From JAOZHU01 sp964632845 (GTDB lineage Archaea > Thermoproteota > Bathyarchaeia > Bathyarchaeales > Bathycorpusculaceae): a stretch of DNA of 64,000 nucleotides. Positions 48,370 through 55,426 of this stretch are shown piece after piece; positions within the stretch are counted from its first letter, which is position 1, and the number at the start of each line of letters is the position of its first letter. A program made the translations under genes and the position numbers. The notes below the pieces were generated by a model. The model did not search any database and was not told where the DNA came from. It saw only the letters and a program-made list of their open reading frames with translations. Location: assembly GCA_964632845.1 (NCBI GenBank), contig CAZWDU010000004.1:127556-191555 (forward strand). The letters are read 5' to 3'.

Positions 48370-50453
48370 AAATTGAGATAGTGCAATTGGAGAACATTCG
48401 TTCGCACGTGAAGTCTACTGTGCCTTTCACGCGTGGTTTCAACTGTCTGGTTGGCGGTTTAGGTTGTGGGAAATCCAGTATTTTGTATGCTGTAGATTTT
48501 GCTTTGTTCGGTGAGCCGCTAGGCAGAAGCTTCGAGTATTTACTGCGTGAAGGCGCTGAAGCTGGACGGGTTACGGTGCAGTTTTCTCAGAACGGGAAAA
48601 CTTACAAGTTGATTCGCGGGTTGAAAAGACGCGGAAAAGGCATTGGTCAGGATTTTGAGGAGCTTAAACTGTTTGAGGATGAAACGTTGCTGGCAAGCAT
48701 GAAAGGTGACGCTATCGCTGAGCAGTTCAAGGCAATTACGGGTTTGGATAAGGATCTTTTCCGTGAAATAGTATGGGTGCGGCAGGAACATTTGAAAGAG
48801 CTTTTGGATGCGACGCCTAGGGAAAGACAAAAGCGCTTAGACGAATTGTTCGGGTTAGCGGATTACGAAGTAGCATGGAGCAACATTGCCGGGTACCAGC
48901 GTGAATACGAGGGCGAAAGAAGAGCGTACGAGAAAGACCCTGATGTCGTGGGTTTGGAGAAGCTGAGCGCTGATTATAATCAGTTAACTGGCGAGTTTGC
49001 GCTTTTGGAAGTGGAATTACAAAGTGCTGTAGGCAAGTTAGCTGGAGCAAAAAAAGCTTTGGATGATGCGGATGCAAAGCTTAAGCGGCTGGAGGAAAAG
49101 CGGCTGTCAATTGAAGAGCTTAAGCGAAAAGAAGCCCAAGTGCAAGCGAACATTGCAAATGCGCAGACTGCTGCTGCATCGCTGACGCAGCGTGTTAAGG
49201 GTAAAAAGTCCATTGTGGAGAATTTGAAGCAGCGGCAGAACTCCATAGACGCGCAAATAAGCTCTTACAAAAACAGGCTGGAACAAGTGGGGATTTCTGC
49301 GAGCCTTTCTGTGGAAGCGTTGCGGCGGCACATAGCAGATTTTGATGATCGCATTTCAAGTTTAAAAGCGGAGCAGGAGGCTACGTTGCGGAATATGCAA
49401 ACTGACCAGAAGCGAAGTGCTTCGTTGTCTCTGGAGAGCCGTTGTCCCTTGTGTTTGCAGCCGTTAAATGGCGAGTACAAGGATGGGTTGATGCAGAGGA
49501 TTCAGGATGAGAACGTGGAGCGGCAGAAGGCTATCGAGCAGTTGCAAAGTGAACTTGAAGAGTTACAACAAACAAAAAGCGTGGCTGGCGAAGCGGTTTC
49601 GAATTTGCAGACGCTTATGGCGAGAGCAGAAGATTTGAAAATGCGTGTAAGCGAAGAGGAGAAGAATCTTTGCGAGTTAGTGACTGACGTGGCAGAGAAC
49701 CAGCGGCTTGAAGCGGAACTGCGGATGCAGCTTGAGGCGGTGCAGTTTGAGGTTGGCAGGTTTGACATGGCGGATGTTGAAGCTGCACGGGCGCAGCGGG
49801 AGCAAGCGTTTAGGCAGTATTACCTTGTGGAGTCGGATTTGCGGACGAAGGAGAACCGCAAGAAAGACTTGTTAAGGCGGTTGGATGAGGCAAAGGAGCG
49901 CATTGACCGTGCTCAGCAGAAGCTGGAGCGCGTGGAGAAAATCGCTAAGGCTATCGAAGTCATAAGTGCTATTCGTGACGCTTACCGTGGTATTCAGCCT
50001 AAGTTGCGCGGCGAGTTTGTGAAAGTACTGCGGAATTTTGTGCAGCAGGTTCTTGACGGTTTGGTTGGTGAAGCACCGTTGTTGAACGTGGTTGTTGATG
50101 ATACTTACACGCCTTACGTTAAAAGCGAAAGCGGCGCTGACAGGGAGGTTTCGAATCTTTCTGGTGGCGAACGCACGTTGCTTGCTTTTGCGTATCGCTT
50201 AGGCTTGGGACAGTTGATTATGCAGTCAAGGACTGGTCACGGGTTAAGCATGTTGTTGCTGGATGAGCCTACGGAAAGTTTGGGCAGCGAAGATGGCTCC
50301 ATAGAGCGTTTGGCTGAAGCCATTAGCAGGTTTAAGGCTATTGAGCAGATTATTGCGGTTACGCATAGCGAAGCGTTTGCGGCGAAAGCTGATTACGTGG
50401 TGATTTTGGAGAAGGAAGCGGGAATAAGCAAAATTTCACTCGAAAAAGAATAG
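48366..50453 (+). CDS. rad50: DNA repair ATPase Rad50
   Basis: 695 residues, GTG start. Walker A GGLGCGKSSILYA (residues about 31-43), Q loop IVWVRQEHLKELLDA, zinc hook CPLC in ESRCPLCLQPLN near residue 360, signature LSGGERTLLAFAYRLGL and Walker B MLLLDEPTESLGSEDG. The coiled-coil arms are short; typical archaeal Rad50 has about 850-900 residues. Together with Mre11 it tethers and processes broken DNA ends. Confidence 0.93.
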   Translation: MKIEIVQLENIRSHVKSTVPFTRGFNCLVGGLGCGKSSILYAVDFALFGEPLGRSFEYLLREGAEAGRVTVQFSQNGKTYKLIRGLKRRGKGIGQDFEELKLFEDETLLASMKGDAIAEQFKAITGLDKDLFREIVWVRQEHLKELLDATPRERQKRLDELFGLADYEVAWSNIAGYQREYEGERRAYEKDPDVVGLEKLSADYNQLTGEFALLEVELQSAVGKLAGAKKALDDADAKLKRLEEKRLSIEELKRKEAQVQANIANAQTAAASLTQRVKGKKSIVENLKQRQNSIDAQISSYKNRLEQVGISASLSVEALRRHIADFDDRISSLKAEQEATLRNMQTDQKRSASLSLESRCPLCLQPLNGEYKDGLMQRIQDENVERQKAIEQLQSELEELQQTKSVAGEAVSNLQTLMARAEDLKMRVSEEEKNLCELVTDVAENQRLEAELRMQLEAVQFEVGRFDMADVEAARAQREQAFRQYYLVESDLRTKENRKKDLLRRLDEAKERIDRAQQKLERVEKIAKAIEVISAIRDAYRGIQPKLRGEFVKVLRNFVQQVLDGLVGEAPLLNVVVDDTYTPYVKSESGADREVSNLSGGERTLLAFAYRLGLGQLIMQSRTGHGLSMLLLDEPTESLGSEDGSIERLAEAISRFKAIEQIIAVTHSEAFAAKADYVVILEKEAGISKISLEKE

Positions 50454-50459
50454 TGCGCG

Positions 50460-51344
50460 TTATTGTTCCTTAACGGTGTTTTCTAAAGTGCCTATGCCTT
50501 CTATTTCGATGCGCACGACATCGCCGTTTTGCAGGTATCTTGGGGGTTTCATGGCGAATCCAACGCCTGCTGGAGTGCCTGTTGCTATGATGTCGCAGGG
50601 TTCCAGCGTCATTACGCGGCTTAAGTGATGCACGATTTCGCTGACGCTGAAAGCCATGTTGCGGGTGGTTGAGTTTTGGCGGAGTTCACCGTTAACCCAT
50701 GTGCGCACAGCCAAGTTAGCCGTGTCGCGGAGCTGGTTTGCGGTGGTTATGCATGGTCCCGTAGGCGCGAAGGTGTCGAAGCCTTTGCCGCGTGTCCATT
50801 GGCCGTCTTTGAACTGGTAATCTCGCGCTGAGACATCATTAAGTATGGTGTAGCCGAAAACGTAATTTGCGGCTGCTGATGCGGGTGTTTTTTTGGCTTT
50901 TTTGCCGATTATTATTGCTAATTCTCCTTCGTAATCCAGTTGGCGCACAAAACGTGGTTTGATGATGTTTTCGTTTGGGCTGATTATTGTAGTGTGGGGT
51001 TTGATGAAGATTACGGGTTCGTCTGGAACCGTTGCGTGTGCTTCGACTGCGTGGTCAACGTAGTTCAAGCCTAAGCAGATTATTTTGGGCGGTGAAGCTA
51101 TGGGCGCAAGCAAAGCTACTTCGCTTAATGGCGCAGAAACGTTTTCAATGCTGCTTACTTCGGCTTTGCGGAGCAGCTTTTCAGCTGTTTGCCATGCTTT
51201 TTCGCCTGAGGCTACAAACGCTTCTAGATGCTGTGGCAATTGCACGTTGAAGTGTTTGGCTAAGGCTGGCAAGCACAAGACGCTTTTGCTGTTTAAGATG
51301 CCGTAGTATTCTTTTTTCTTGTGGCGGTAACGCGCGATTTTCAT
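50460..51344 (-). CDS. Fumarylacetoacetate hydrolase-family enzyme
   Basis: 294 residues. Family blocks: KIICLGLNYVDHAVEA, EPVIFIKPHTTIISPNENI, LDYEGELAIIIGKKAKK (metal-binding glutamates), GYTILNDVSARDYQF, KGFDTFAPTGPCI and IIATGTPAGVGFAMKPPRYLQNGDVV. These proteins hydrolyse or decarboxylate dicarbonyl compounds such as oxaloacetate or acylpyruvates; the substrate is open. The minus-strand promoter at about 51352-51371 has a TATATATA box followed by AAGGGGGTATA, close to the ATG, suggesting a leaderless transcript. Confidence 0.88.
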   Translation of the reverse strand: MKIARYRHKKKEYYGILNSKSVLCLPALAKHFNVQLPQHLEAFVASGEKAWQTAEKLLRKAEVSSIENVSAPLSEVALLAPIASPPKIICLGLNYVDHAVEAHATVPDEPVIFIKPHTTIISPNENIIKPRFVRQLDYEGELAIIIGKKAKKTPASAAANYVFGYTILNDVSARDYQFKDGQWTRGKGFDTFAPTGPCITTANQLRDTANLAVRTWVNGELRQNSTTRNMAFSVSEIVHHLSRVMTLEPCDIIATGTPAGVGFAMKPPRYLQNGDVVRIEIEGIGTLENTVKEQ

Positions 51345-51467
51345 CTTATACCCCCTTCTATATATAGTGAAGAGTGAAAAGGGCTGAAAAAGTTTTTAGA
51401 ATTTGATGGCGGTTTTGGGTTCGAAGCTGGTTTCCATAATTCAGAAGCGGGTTGTGCTTTCGGGTTT

Positions 51468-51755
51468 TTAGTCTTCTTCGCTTTCGTAGAGTCTGCGTTC
51501 TTTCACTTTTAACGTGTCTTCGTCGCCAGCTATGACCCTGTAGTATTCTTTTAGTTCTTGTTTGTGTAGGAACTTTTTCACGAGTACTCGCAGGTACTTT
51601 TTGGATACGGCTTCGCCTTCGCCTTTAACCGTTATTGTCTCGGCTTCGGTGGTTACTTCCGTGTTGGTTTTCTCCTTTAGAAAATCGGCAAATTCATTGA
51701 TTATGTTTTTTCCTTCACGTTTGATTTCTGAAGCGTCAATTTTCATTTCAACCAT
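51468..51755 (-). CDS. eL22-like ribosomal protein
   Basis: 95 residues, ATG at 51755 with a GAGGTGA ribosome site. The second half lines up with eukaryotic eL22: VSKKYLRVLVKKFLHKQELK against human [20 protein letters not shown], then YYRVIAGDEDTLKVKERRL against WLRVVANSKESYELRYFQI, and both end in an acidic tail. A strand ETITVKGEGEAV precedes, as in ITVTSEVP of eL22. The eL22 family was long taken to be eukaryotic and has been reported in Asgard archaea. Alone, not in a ribosomal operon. The assignment rests on reading by eye but the match is long and ungapped. Confidence 0.75.
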   Translation of the reverse strand: MVEMKIDASEIKREGKNIINEFADFLKEKTNTEVTTEAETITVKGEGEAVSKKYLRVLVKKFLHKQELKEYYRVIAGDEDTLKVKERRLYESEED

Positions 51756-51874
51756 TCTTACTGTTCACCTCATTCAGCACCGCGCGTTTAACTGCGCTGT
51801 ACGTGCTTTCACCACTGCTTCACTGATAAGGTTTCCGCATCAGCAAACGCTTGCTCGCCCTACTGGTCTGTGTT

Positions 51875-52045
51875 TTAGTGCGCTTTGGTATTTATGTTCT
51901 CTAAGAAATCTCGCACAGAATCCGAAGGCGGATGAATGCGGAAAACATATGTAACTAAAATTTGTTGGATTTCTTCTGTAGGCAAAGGTTTACCTGCTTT
52001 GGAAAGGACAAGCGGAAAATCACTCTGATGGCGATACCCCCTTGA
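51875..52045 (-). pseudogene. Coding remnant without a start codon
   Basis: On the minus strand an open frame of 56 codons (52045 to stop at 51875) has no ATG, GTG or TTG start. Its peptide looks protein-like: SKAGKPLPTEEIQQILVTYV, then FRIHPPSDSVRDFLENINTK. It lies between eL22 and a PadR-like gene. It may be the 3' end of a decayed gene or start at an unusual codon. I do not recognise the family. Confidence 0.35.
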
Positions 52046-52109
52046 TTAATCGGATAGATAAGCAAAGCTAATTTATTAGGGTAAAGTAGAGAATTATTTG
52101 GCGAGCTTA

Positions 52110-52233
52110 GTGCCCAAAAAAAGTTTTTATTGAAGCATCTCTCGTAGAGGAAGCCGATAACCTTCCAAACAGAACATTGGAAGAGAAAATACGTGCGTAC
52201 CTTGAGGAGTACCCACCGAGACTCCATGGGTAA
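52110..52233 (+). pseudogene. 39-codon small gene broken by a run of seven A
   Basis: GTG at 52110 begins PKK, but the frame stops eight codons later. If one of seven A (52116-52122) is skipped, the frame continues as VFIEASLVEEADNLPNRTLE and EKIRAYLEEYPPRLHG to a TAA at 52231-52233, a well-formed charged helical peptide. It is therefore a small gene with a one-base indel, a sequencing error in a homopolymer, or a slippage site. Confidence 0.4.
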
Positions 52234-52238
52234 AAAAA

Positions 52239-52643
52239 TCAAAAAGGTTGCTGTGACAGCTGGCTAGTTTCGTCTTCGAGCAGAACCTTCACAAAAGTGA
52301 TAACTTCGTCTCTGTAACATAGGTAATTTTTTAGGTGCTCTTTGCCAGCTGTTGTTACTTTGAACATACGTCTTATTCTTCCACGTACTTCCTTGCTGCG
52401 GCCACGTATCCAGCCTTTCCTTTCCATTACAAGAAGCAAACCGAAGATTAATCCATCGTCAACTGAGACGCCGAACGTGCGGTAAACATAATTGATGAGG
52501 TATCGCCCACTTTTAGGCGTCTTAGCTGCTTTCAACTTTTCTAGGATTATTAAGTCGATAAACTGGTGAACTATTCGTTGTCGTAAGTCCTTCAGAAGCG
52601 GATTATCGTTCATCAACTTATCGATATGATTTTCTGTGCACAT
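52239..52643 (-). CDS. PadR-like winged-helix regulator
   Basis: 134 residues. It reads LKDLRQRIVHQFIDLIILEKLKAAKTPKSGRYLINYVYRTFGVSVDDGLIFGLLLVMERKGWI, a winged helix of the PadR type with the position of YPLL replaced by FGLLLVM, then RRMFKVTTAGKEHLKNYL for the wing. It is short, without the long C-terminal dimerisation helix. It stands alone in a region with decayed reading frames, possibly the remains of an accessory locus. The regulated gene is unknown. Confidence 0.7.
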   Translation of the reverse strand: MCTENHIDKLMNDNPLLKDLRQRIVHQFIDLIILEKLKAAKTPKSGRYLINYVYRTFGVSVDDGLIFGLLLVMERKGWIRGRSKEVRGRIRRMFKVTTAGKEHLKNYLCYRDEVITFVKVLLEDETSQLSQQPF

Positions 52644-53159
52644 CTACTATAAAAAATTTCAATTACACATTTCAGTGTCTACATGTTTTGGCGCCCTTGA
52701 AGAGAACCTTTTCAGCATAAAAAAGCTCGCAGACCTTCACAATAATACCTAATTTCAAAATAGTTCAAAAATTCTTTCCAAACTTTTGATGTTTACCTAT
52801 GTTAAGCCTTCTTTGCGTGCATCTTCCTTGCTTACCGATTAGAAGCCCTTTCCCACCTGTATGTTATTAAAATGTAACCGTAAGGCTACCACTCACAGAT
52901 TTTAATCTTTCAGCATTTGTGAATTGGAATGCGCCACATTAAAGTGGCACTTCAAGCGCCGCTATGTTTGACCGTACATACGCGTATACATGTCAGTTCG
53001 CCCGTCGAGTCATTATCACCGCTTTCGGCTCAGTGACTCTAAAGCTCATCATCCAAACGGAATAGAAGCGCACATGGCGTTTAAGACTTTTACGCTCCAC
53101 AAGAGGAAACAGGTTTTTACCCCAGAAGACACTCTGTAACTTGCATGTGGGGAACTTGC
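52644..53159. other. Gene-free region upstream of the nitroreductase
   Basis: 516 bases with no convincing protein frame. The part 52644-52900 is AT-rich. A hairpin with stem GCCAC/GTGGC around ATTAAA lies at 52934-52949. At 52993-53052 on the minus strand is a C/D-box sRNA candidate (own entry). A ribosome site GGGGAA precedes the nitroreductase start at 53160. Confidence 0.5.
52993..53052 (-). ncRNA. Candidate C/D-box guide sRNA
   Basis: Reading the minus strand: box C ATGATGA (53052-53046), a 12-base guide GCTTTAGAGTCA, box D' CTGA (53033-53030), a 10-base spacer, C'-like GTGATAA (53019-53013, one mismatch to RTGATGA), a 16-base guide (53012-52997) ending GACGGGCGAA, and box D CTGA (52996-52993). 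Total 60 bases, the usual archaeal size. The D guide can pair eight bases with the universal 16S rRNA sequence CGCCCGUC; the N+5 rule places methylation on C1402 (E. coli numbering). The terminal stem is weak. Confidence 0.55.
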
Positions 53160-53678
53160 ATGGAAATTGATGAAGTCGTCAAAAAACGTAGAAGCATAAG
53201 AGCCTACAAAACACAGGATGTACCTGAAGAAGTTGTTGAGAAGCTTATTGAAGCGGCAAGCTTTGCGCCGTCCGCGGGAAACATTCAACCTTGGAAATTT
53301 GTAATCGCAAAAAAACCAGAAACAAAAAAGAAACTCGCCCAAGCCGCCGACCAAGCTTTTGTTGGAAAGGCACCTGTGGTGATTGTGGTTTGCGCAAATG
53401 AGCAACGCGCCGAAATGGGCTACGGCTTCCGAGGCAAAACGCTGTACTGCATACAGGACACGGCAGCAGCCACGCAAAACATACTGTTAACAGCTTACTC
53501 GCTGGGGCTAGGCACATGCTGGATAGGCGCATTCAACGAAGAACAAGCTCGAAAAGCAGTTAACGCGCCTGAAGAAATGCGGGCAGTAGCCATAATCCCC
53601 ATAGGCTACCCGGATGAAGCCCCAGCGCAGAGAAACAGAAGACCCCTCAGCCAAATAATGCACTACGAAAGCTTCTAG
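53160..53678 (+). CDS. Nitroreductase-family flavoprotein
   Basis: 172 residues from the ATG at 53160. Family marks: KRRSIRAYKTQDVPEEVVEKLIEAASFAPSAGNIQPWKFV (FMN-binding RRS-R and AP-AGN-QPW), then DTAAATQNILLTAYSLGLGTCWIGAF and IIPIGYPDEAP. It is of the short archaeal/bacterial type that reduces quinones, nitro compounds or flavins with NAD(P)H. It is monocistronic and downstream of the sRNA candidate; the real substrate is unknown. Confidence 0.88.
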   Translation: MEIDEVVKKRRSIRAYKTQDVPEEVVEKLIEAASFAPSAGNIQPWKFVIAKKPETKKKLAQAADQAFVGKAPVVIVVCANEQRAEMGYGFRGKTLYCIQDTAAATQNILLTAYSLGLGTCWIGAFNEEQARKAVNAPEEMRAVAIIPIGYPDEAPAQRNRRPLSQIMHYESF

Positions 53679-53927
53679 ACTTAATCGGCTATAAGAACAT
53701 GAGTTAACGCAAAAACAGTCCCTTGGTTATGATGCTCGAAAATAGAAAGGGGAATTCTTGGGGCACTTGCTCAGTGTTTCCGCCATTGAGCACACAAGAA
53801 GTTTTGGGGTTAAAATTTAGCCACAAGCTATAGTTGCTGTTGAAACTGCGGGTTATTACGCAACTGGTTGGTGTAGACGATAGACTAGCCTAAATGTCCC
53901 AAGGTCCAATTTAGCCACAGAGGATGG

Positions 53928-54128
53928 CTATGCATACCATTCGGGAACGACAAAATTACACCAGAAAATAGTGTTACTGGCGCCACACTTCTCGCATTTA
54001 TGTTTCACTTCTATACCGCGTTCGCACATAGCTTTGTCTCTGGAAGCGTACTTATGCACAGAATCAGGAGGGTGAACCTCAAGGGGTGCTCCACATTTAG
54101 TGCAGGCAAATTTCCTCATTTTTCCCAT
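53928..54128 (-). CDS. Small zinc-ribbon protein
   Basis: 66 residues. Two CxxC pairs: CTKCGAPLEV and CEKCGASNTI, separated by about 30 residues with a further CERG and a final FWCNF. This is a rubredoxin/zinc-ribbon-like fold of unknown role. An AGGTGAAG ribosome site lies before the ATG at 54128. It stands alone between the nitroreductase and the pilin-like gene. Metal and nucleic-acid binding are both possible. Confidence 0.65.
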   Translation of the reverse strand: MGKMRKFACTKCGAPLEVHPPDSVHKYASRDKAMCERGIEVKHKCEKCGASNTIFWCNFVVPEWYA

Positions 54129-54403
54129 ACTTCTTCACCTTTTTAGGCTTGACAGATTTGCTATTACTGAAAGATTTTAGGGTAAACGCTGAGGGAGTTT
54201 GTCTACGTTCCGTGGATTCACAAATCGCCAAGCAATATAATATAAGCTTTCGGCAATATTTATAGGTTCCAGCCAGCATTGCGCACGCAACACTAAAGGC
54301 CATTTTGTTCGTCAGCAAGTGCTTTCAAGACTCCACACCATGCGAAAATGTTAAATTGTCTTACAGTTAAAAACAAAGGGCACTGAAAAATTGGGGATTT
54401 CGC

Positions 54404-54943
54404 ATGAACCAAAAAGGAATATCTACATTAGTTATTGCTGTCATCGTTGTCGTTGTTGTTGCGGTGGCTGGCGTCGGCGTTTACTTGTACATGAGCGGCA
54501 GTGGTGGAAACGGAGGCGGAGCTACTCCAACTCCAACTGCAAGTGCACCAGATGTTGAAGGAGCGTCAAGTCTGCAGTTCAAGGTAGAAGTCACTTCTGA
54601 AGGCTCGTCATATACCAACACGTACATTGCGAAGAACATTGGAACATCTGATATGATGATACGCATAGAAATAGAAAGCGCGGATGGCGACTTTGGGTAC
54701 ATCCTGAATGGCGCTGAGGAAAAAGCTTGGACATACGAAGAGGGTGAATGGACAGACATCTCTGACATGTTCTCAGATCAATGGTCTTTGTGGAGCGCAA
54801 CATATGAGGGCTACCAAACCAGCCTTGCAGACTGGACAGGCACTGGAGAATGGACTTACACTGACACAGATGGATCCAGCGTCAGAATCTACGACATCTC
54901 TGTGAACCCGACCCTCGCAGACACGCTGTTCCAGCCTGATTAA
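54404..54943 (+). CDS. Type IV pilin-like secreted protein
   Basis: 179 residues. The N-terminus MNQKGISTLVIAVIVVVVVA has the class III signal of archaeal pilins: a short charged leader, KG|IS cleavage site and a hydrophobic helix. A linker rich in Gly, Thr, Pro (GGNGGGATPTPTASAP) follows, then a 130-residue beta-rich outside domain with many aromatic and acidic residues (EEKAWTYEEGEWTDIS). The prepilin peptidase and assembly ATPase genes are not nearby. It probably forms a surface filament or pseudopilin. A good TATA-less upstream region and no operon partner are seen. Confidence 0.75.
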   Translation: MNQKGISTLVIAVIVVVVVAVAGVGVYLYMSGSGGNGGGATPTPTASAPDVEGASSLQFKVEVTSEGSSYTNTYIAKNIGTSDMMIRIEIESADGDFGYILNGAEEKAWTYEEGEWTDISDMFSDQWSLWSATYEGYQTSLADWTGTGEWTYTDTDGSSVRIYDISVNPTLADTLFQPD

Positions 54944-55061
54944 ACCGCGGCAACGCAGCTAAACACAACCTTCCCATTTTTGTGTCTGTTCTTCATAATT
55001 CCGACTTTTTCTAAGCCTCCCCTGGCAAAGAAGCAAAAAATGGCGTCGCCTCAAAAAATTG

Positions 55062-55075
55062 GTACATATTTGTAC
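55062..55075. promoter_or_regulatory. Palindrome GTACATATTTGTAC
   Basis: Inverted repeat with perfect 5-base arms GTACA/TGTAC and a 4-base spacer, followed at about 55084-55095 by a TATA element TTTAAAAGTAT. It lies about 110 bases upstream of the small cysteine-rich gene at 55187, so it may be the operator of that gene. Confidence 0.45.
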
Positions 55076-55186
55076 TAAGAAAAGTTTAAAAGTATCACTT
55101 GAAGTTGTGTATGGTTTCTTGAGGCATGGCGGTACAAGCAAAGTGCTTGCCTAGCCCGACGGAATAATAAAAGGAGGCGACTGAAA

Positions 55187-55312
55187 CTGTTATCAAGAGA
55201 CTGCGATGGCTGCTCTCAAATGCGAGCGTGCAACCAACGTTATTGTGTAGTCGTTAAAGGCGGAAAAGTCTACTGCCCAGACGGCACAGCACACCTAGTG
55301 GACGGAAACTAA
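55187..55312 (+). CDS. Small cysteine-rich protein, CTG start
   Basis: 41 residues, too short to be found by length filters. A strong GGAGG (55173-55177) lies nine bases before a CTG at 55187; no ATG, GTG or TTG start is available at the N-terminus, and a second CTG is at 55181. The peptide contains CDGCSQMRACNQRYC and then KGGKVYCPDGTAHLVDG, with five cysteines in a C-x2-C-x6-C-x4-C-xn-C arrangement that suggests a metal site. An internal ATG would remove the first CxxC. The ending CPDGTAHLVD looks conserved-type. Function is unknown. Confidence 0.5.
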   Translation: MLSRDCDGCSQMRACNQRYCVVVKGGKVYCPDGTAHLVDGN

Positions 55313-55426
55313 CCCGCAACTTCAAGTACACGCATGAAGCGTAGAGGCTAATTCTCGTAAAAAAACCGCAACGCAAAGATGAAATTTTAATACGCATCCT
55401 TGCCTCTATAGTCCTGTGAGGCTTGC

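Noticed and set aside
51955..52242. A 95-codon minus-strand frame
   Set aside because: Composition is unlike a folded protein, and a more convincing remnant is found in another frame of the same strand (51875-52045) and on the other strand (52110-52233).
53798..53925. Repeated AATTTAGCCACA in the gap after the nitroreductase
   Set aside because: Only two imperfectly placed copies without symmetry or nearby promoter; likely chance.
55126..55167. 13-codon frame MAVQAKCLPSPTE as leader peptide
   Set aside because: It lies between promoter and the cysteine-rich gene, but has no ribosome site or regulatory codon pattern.
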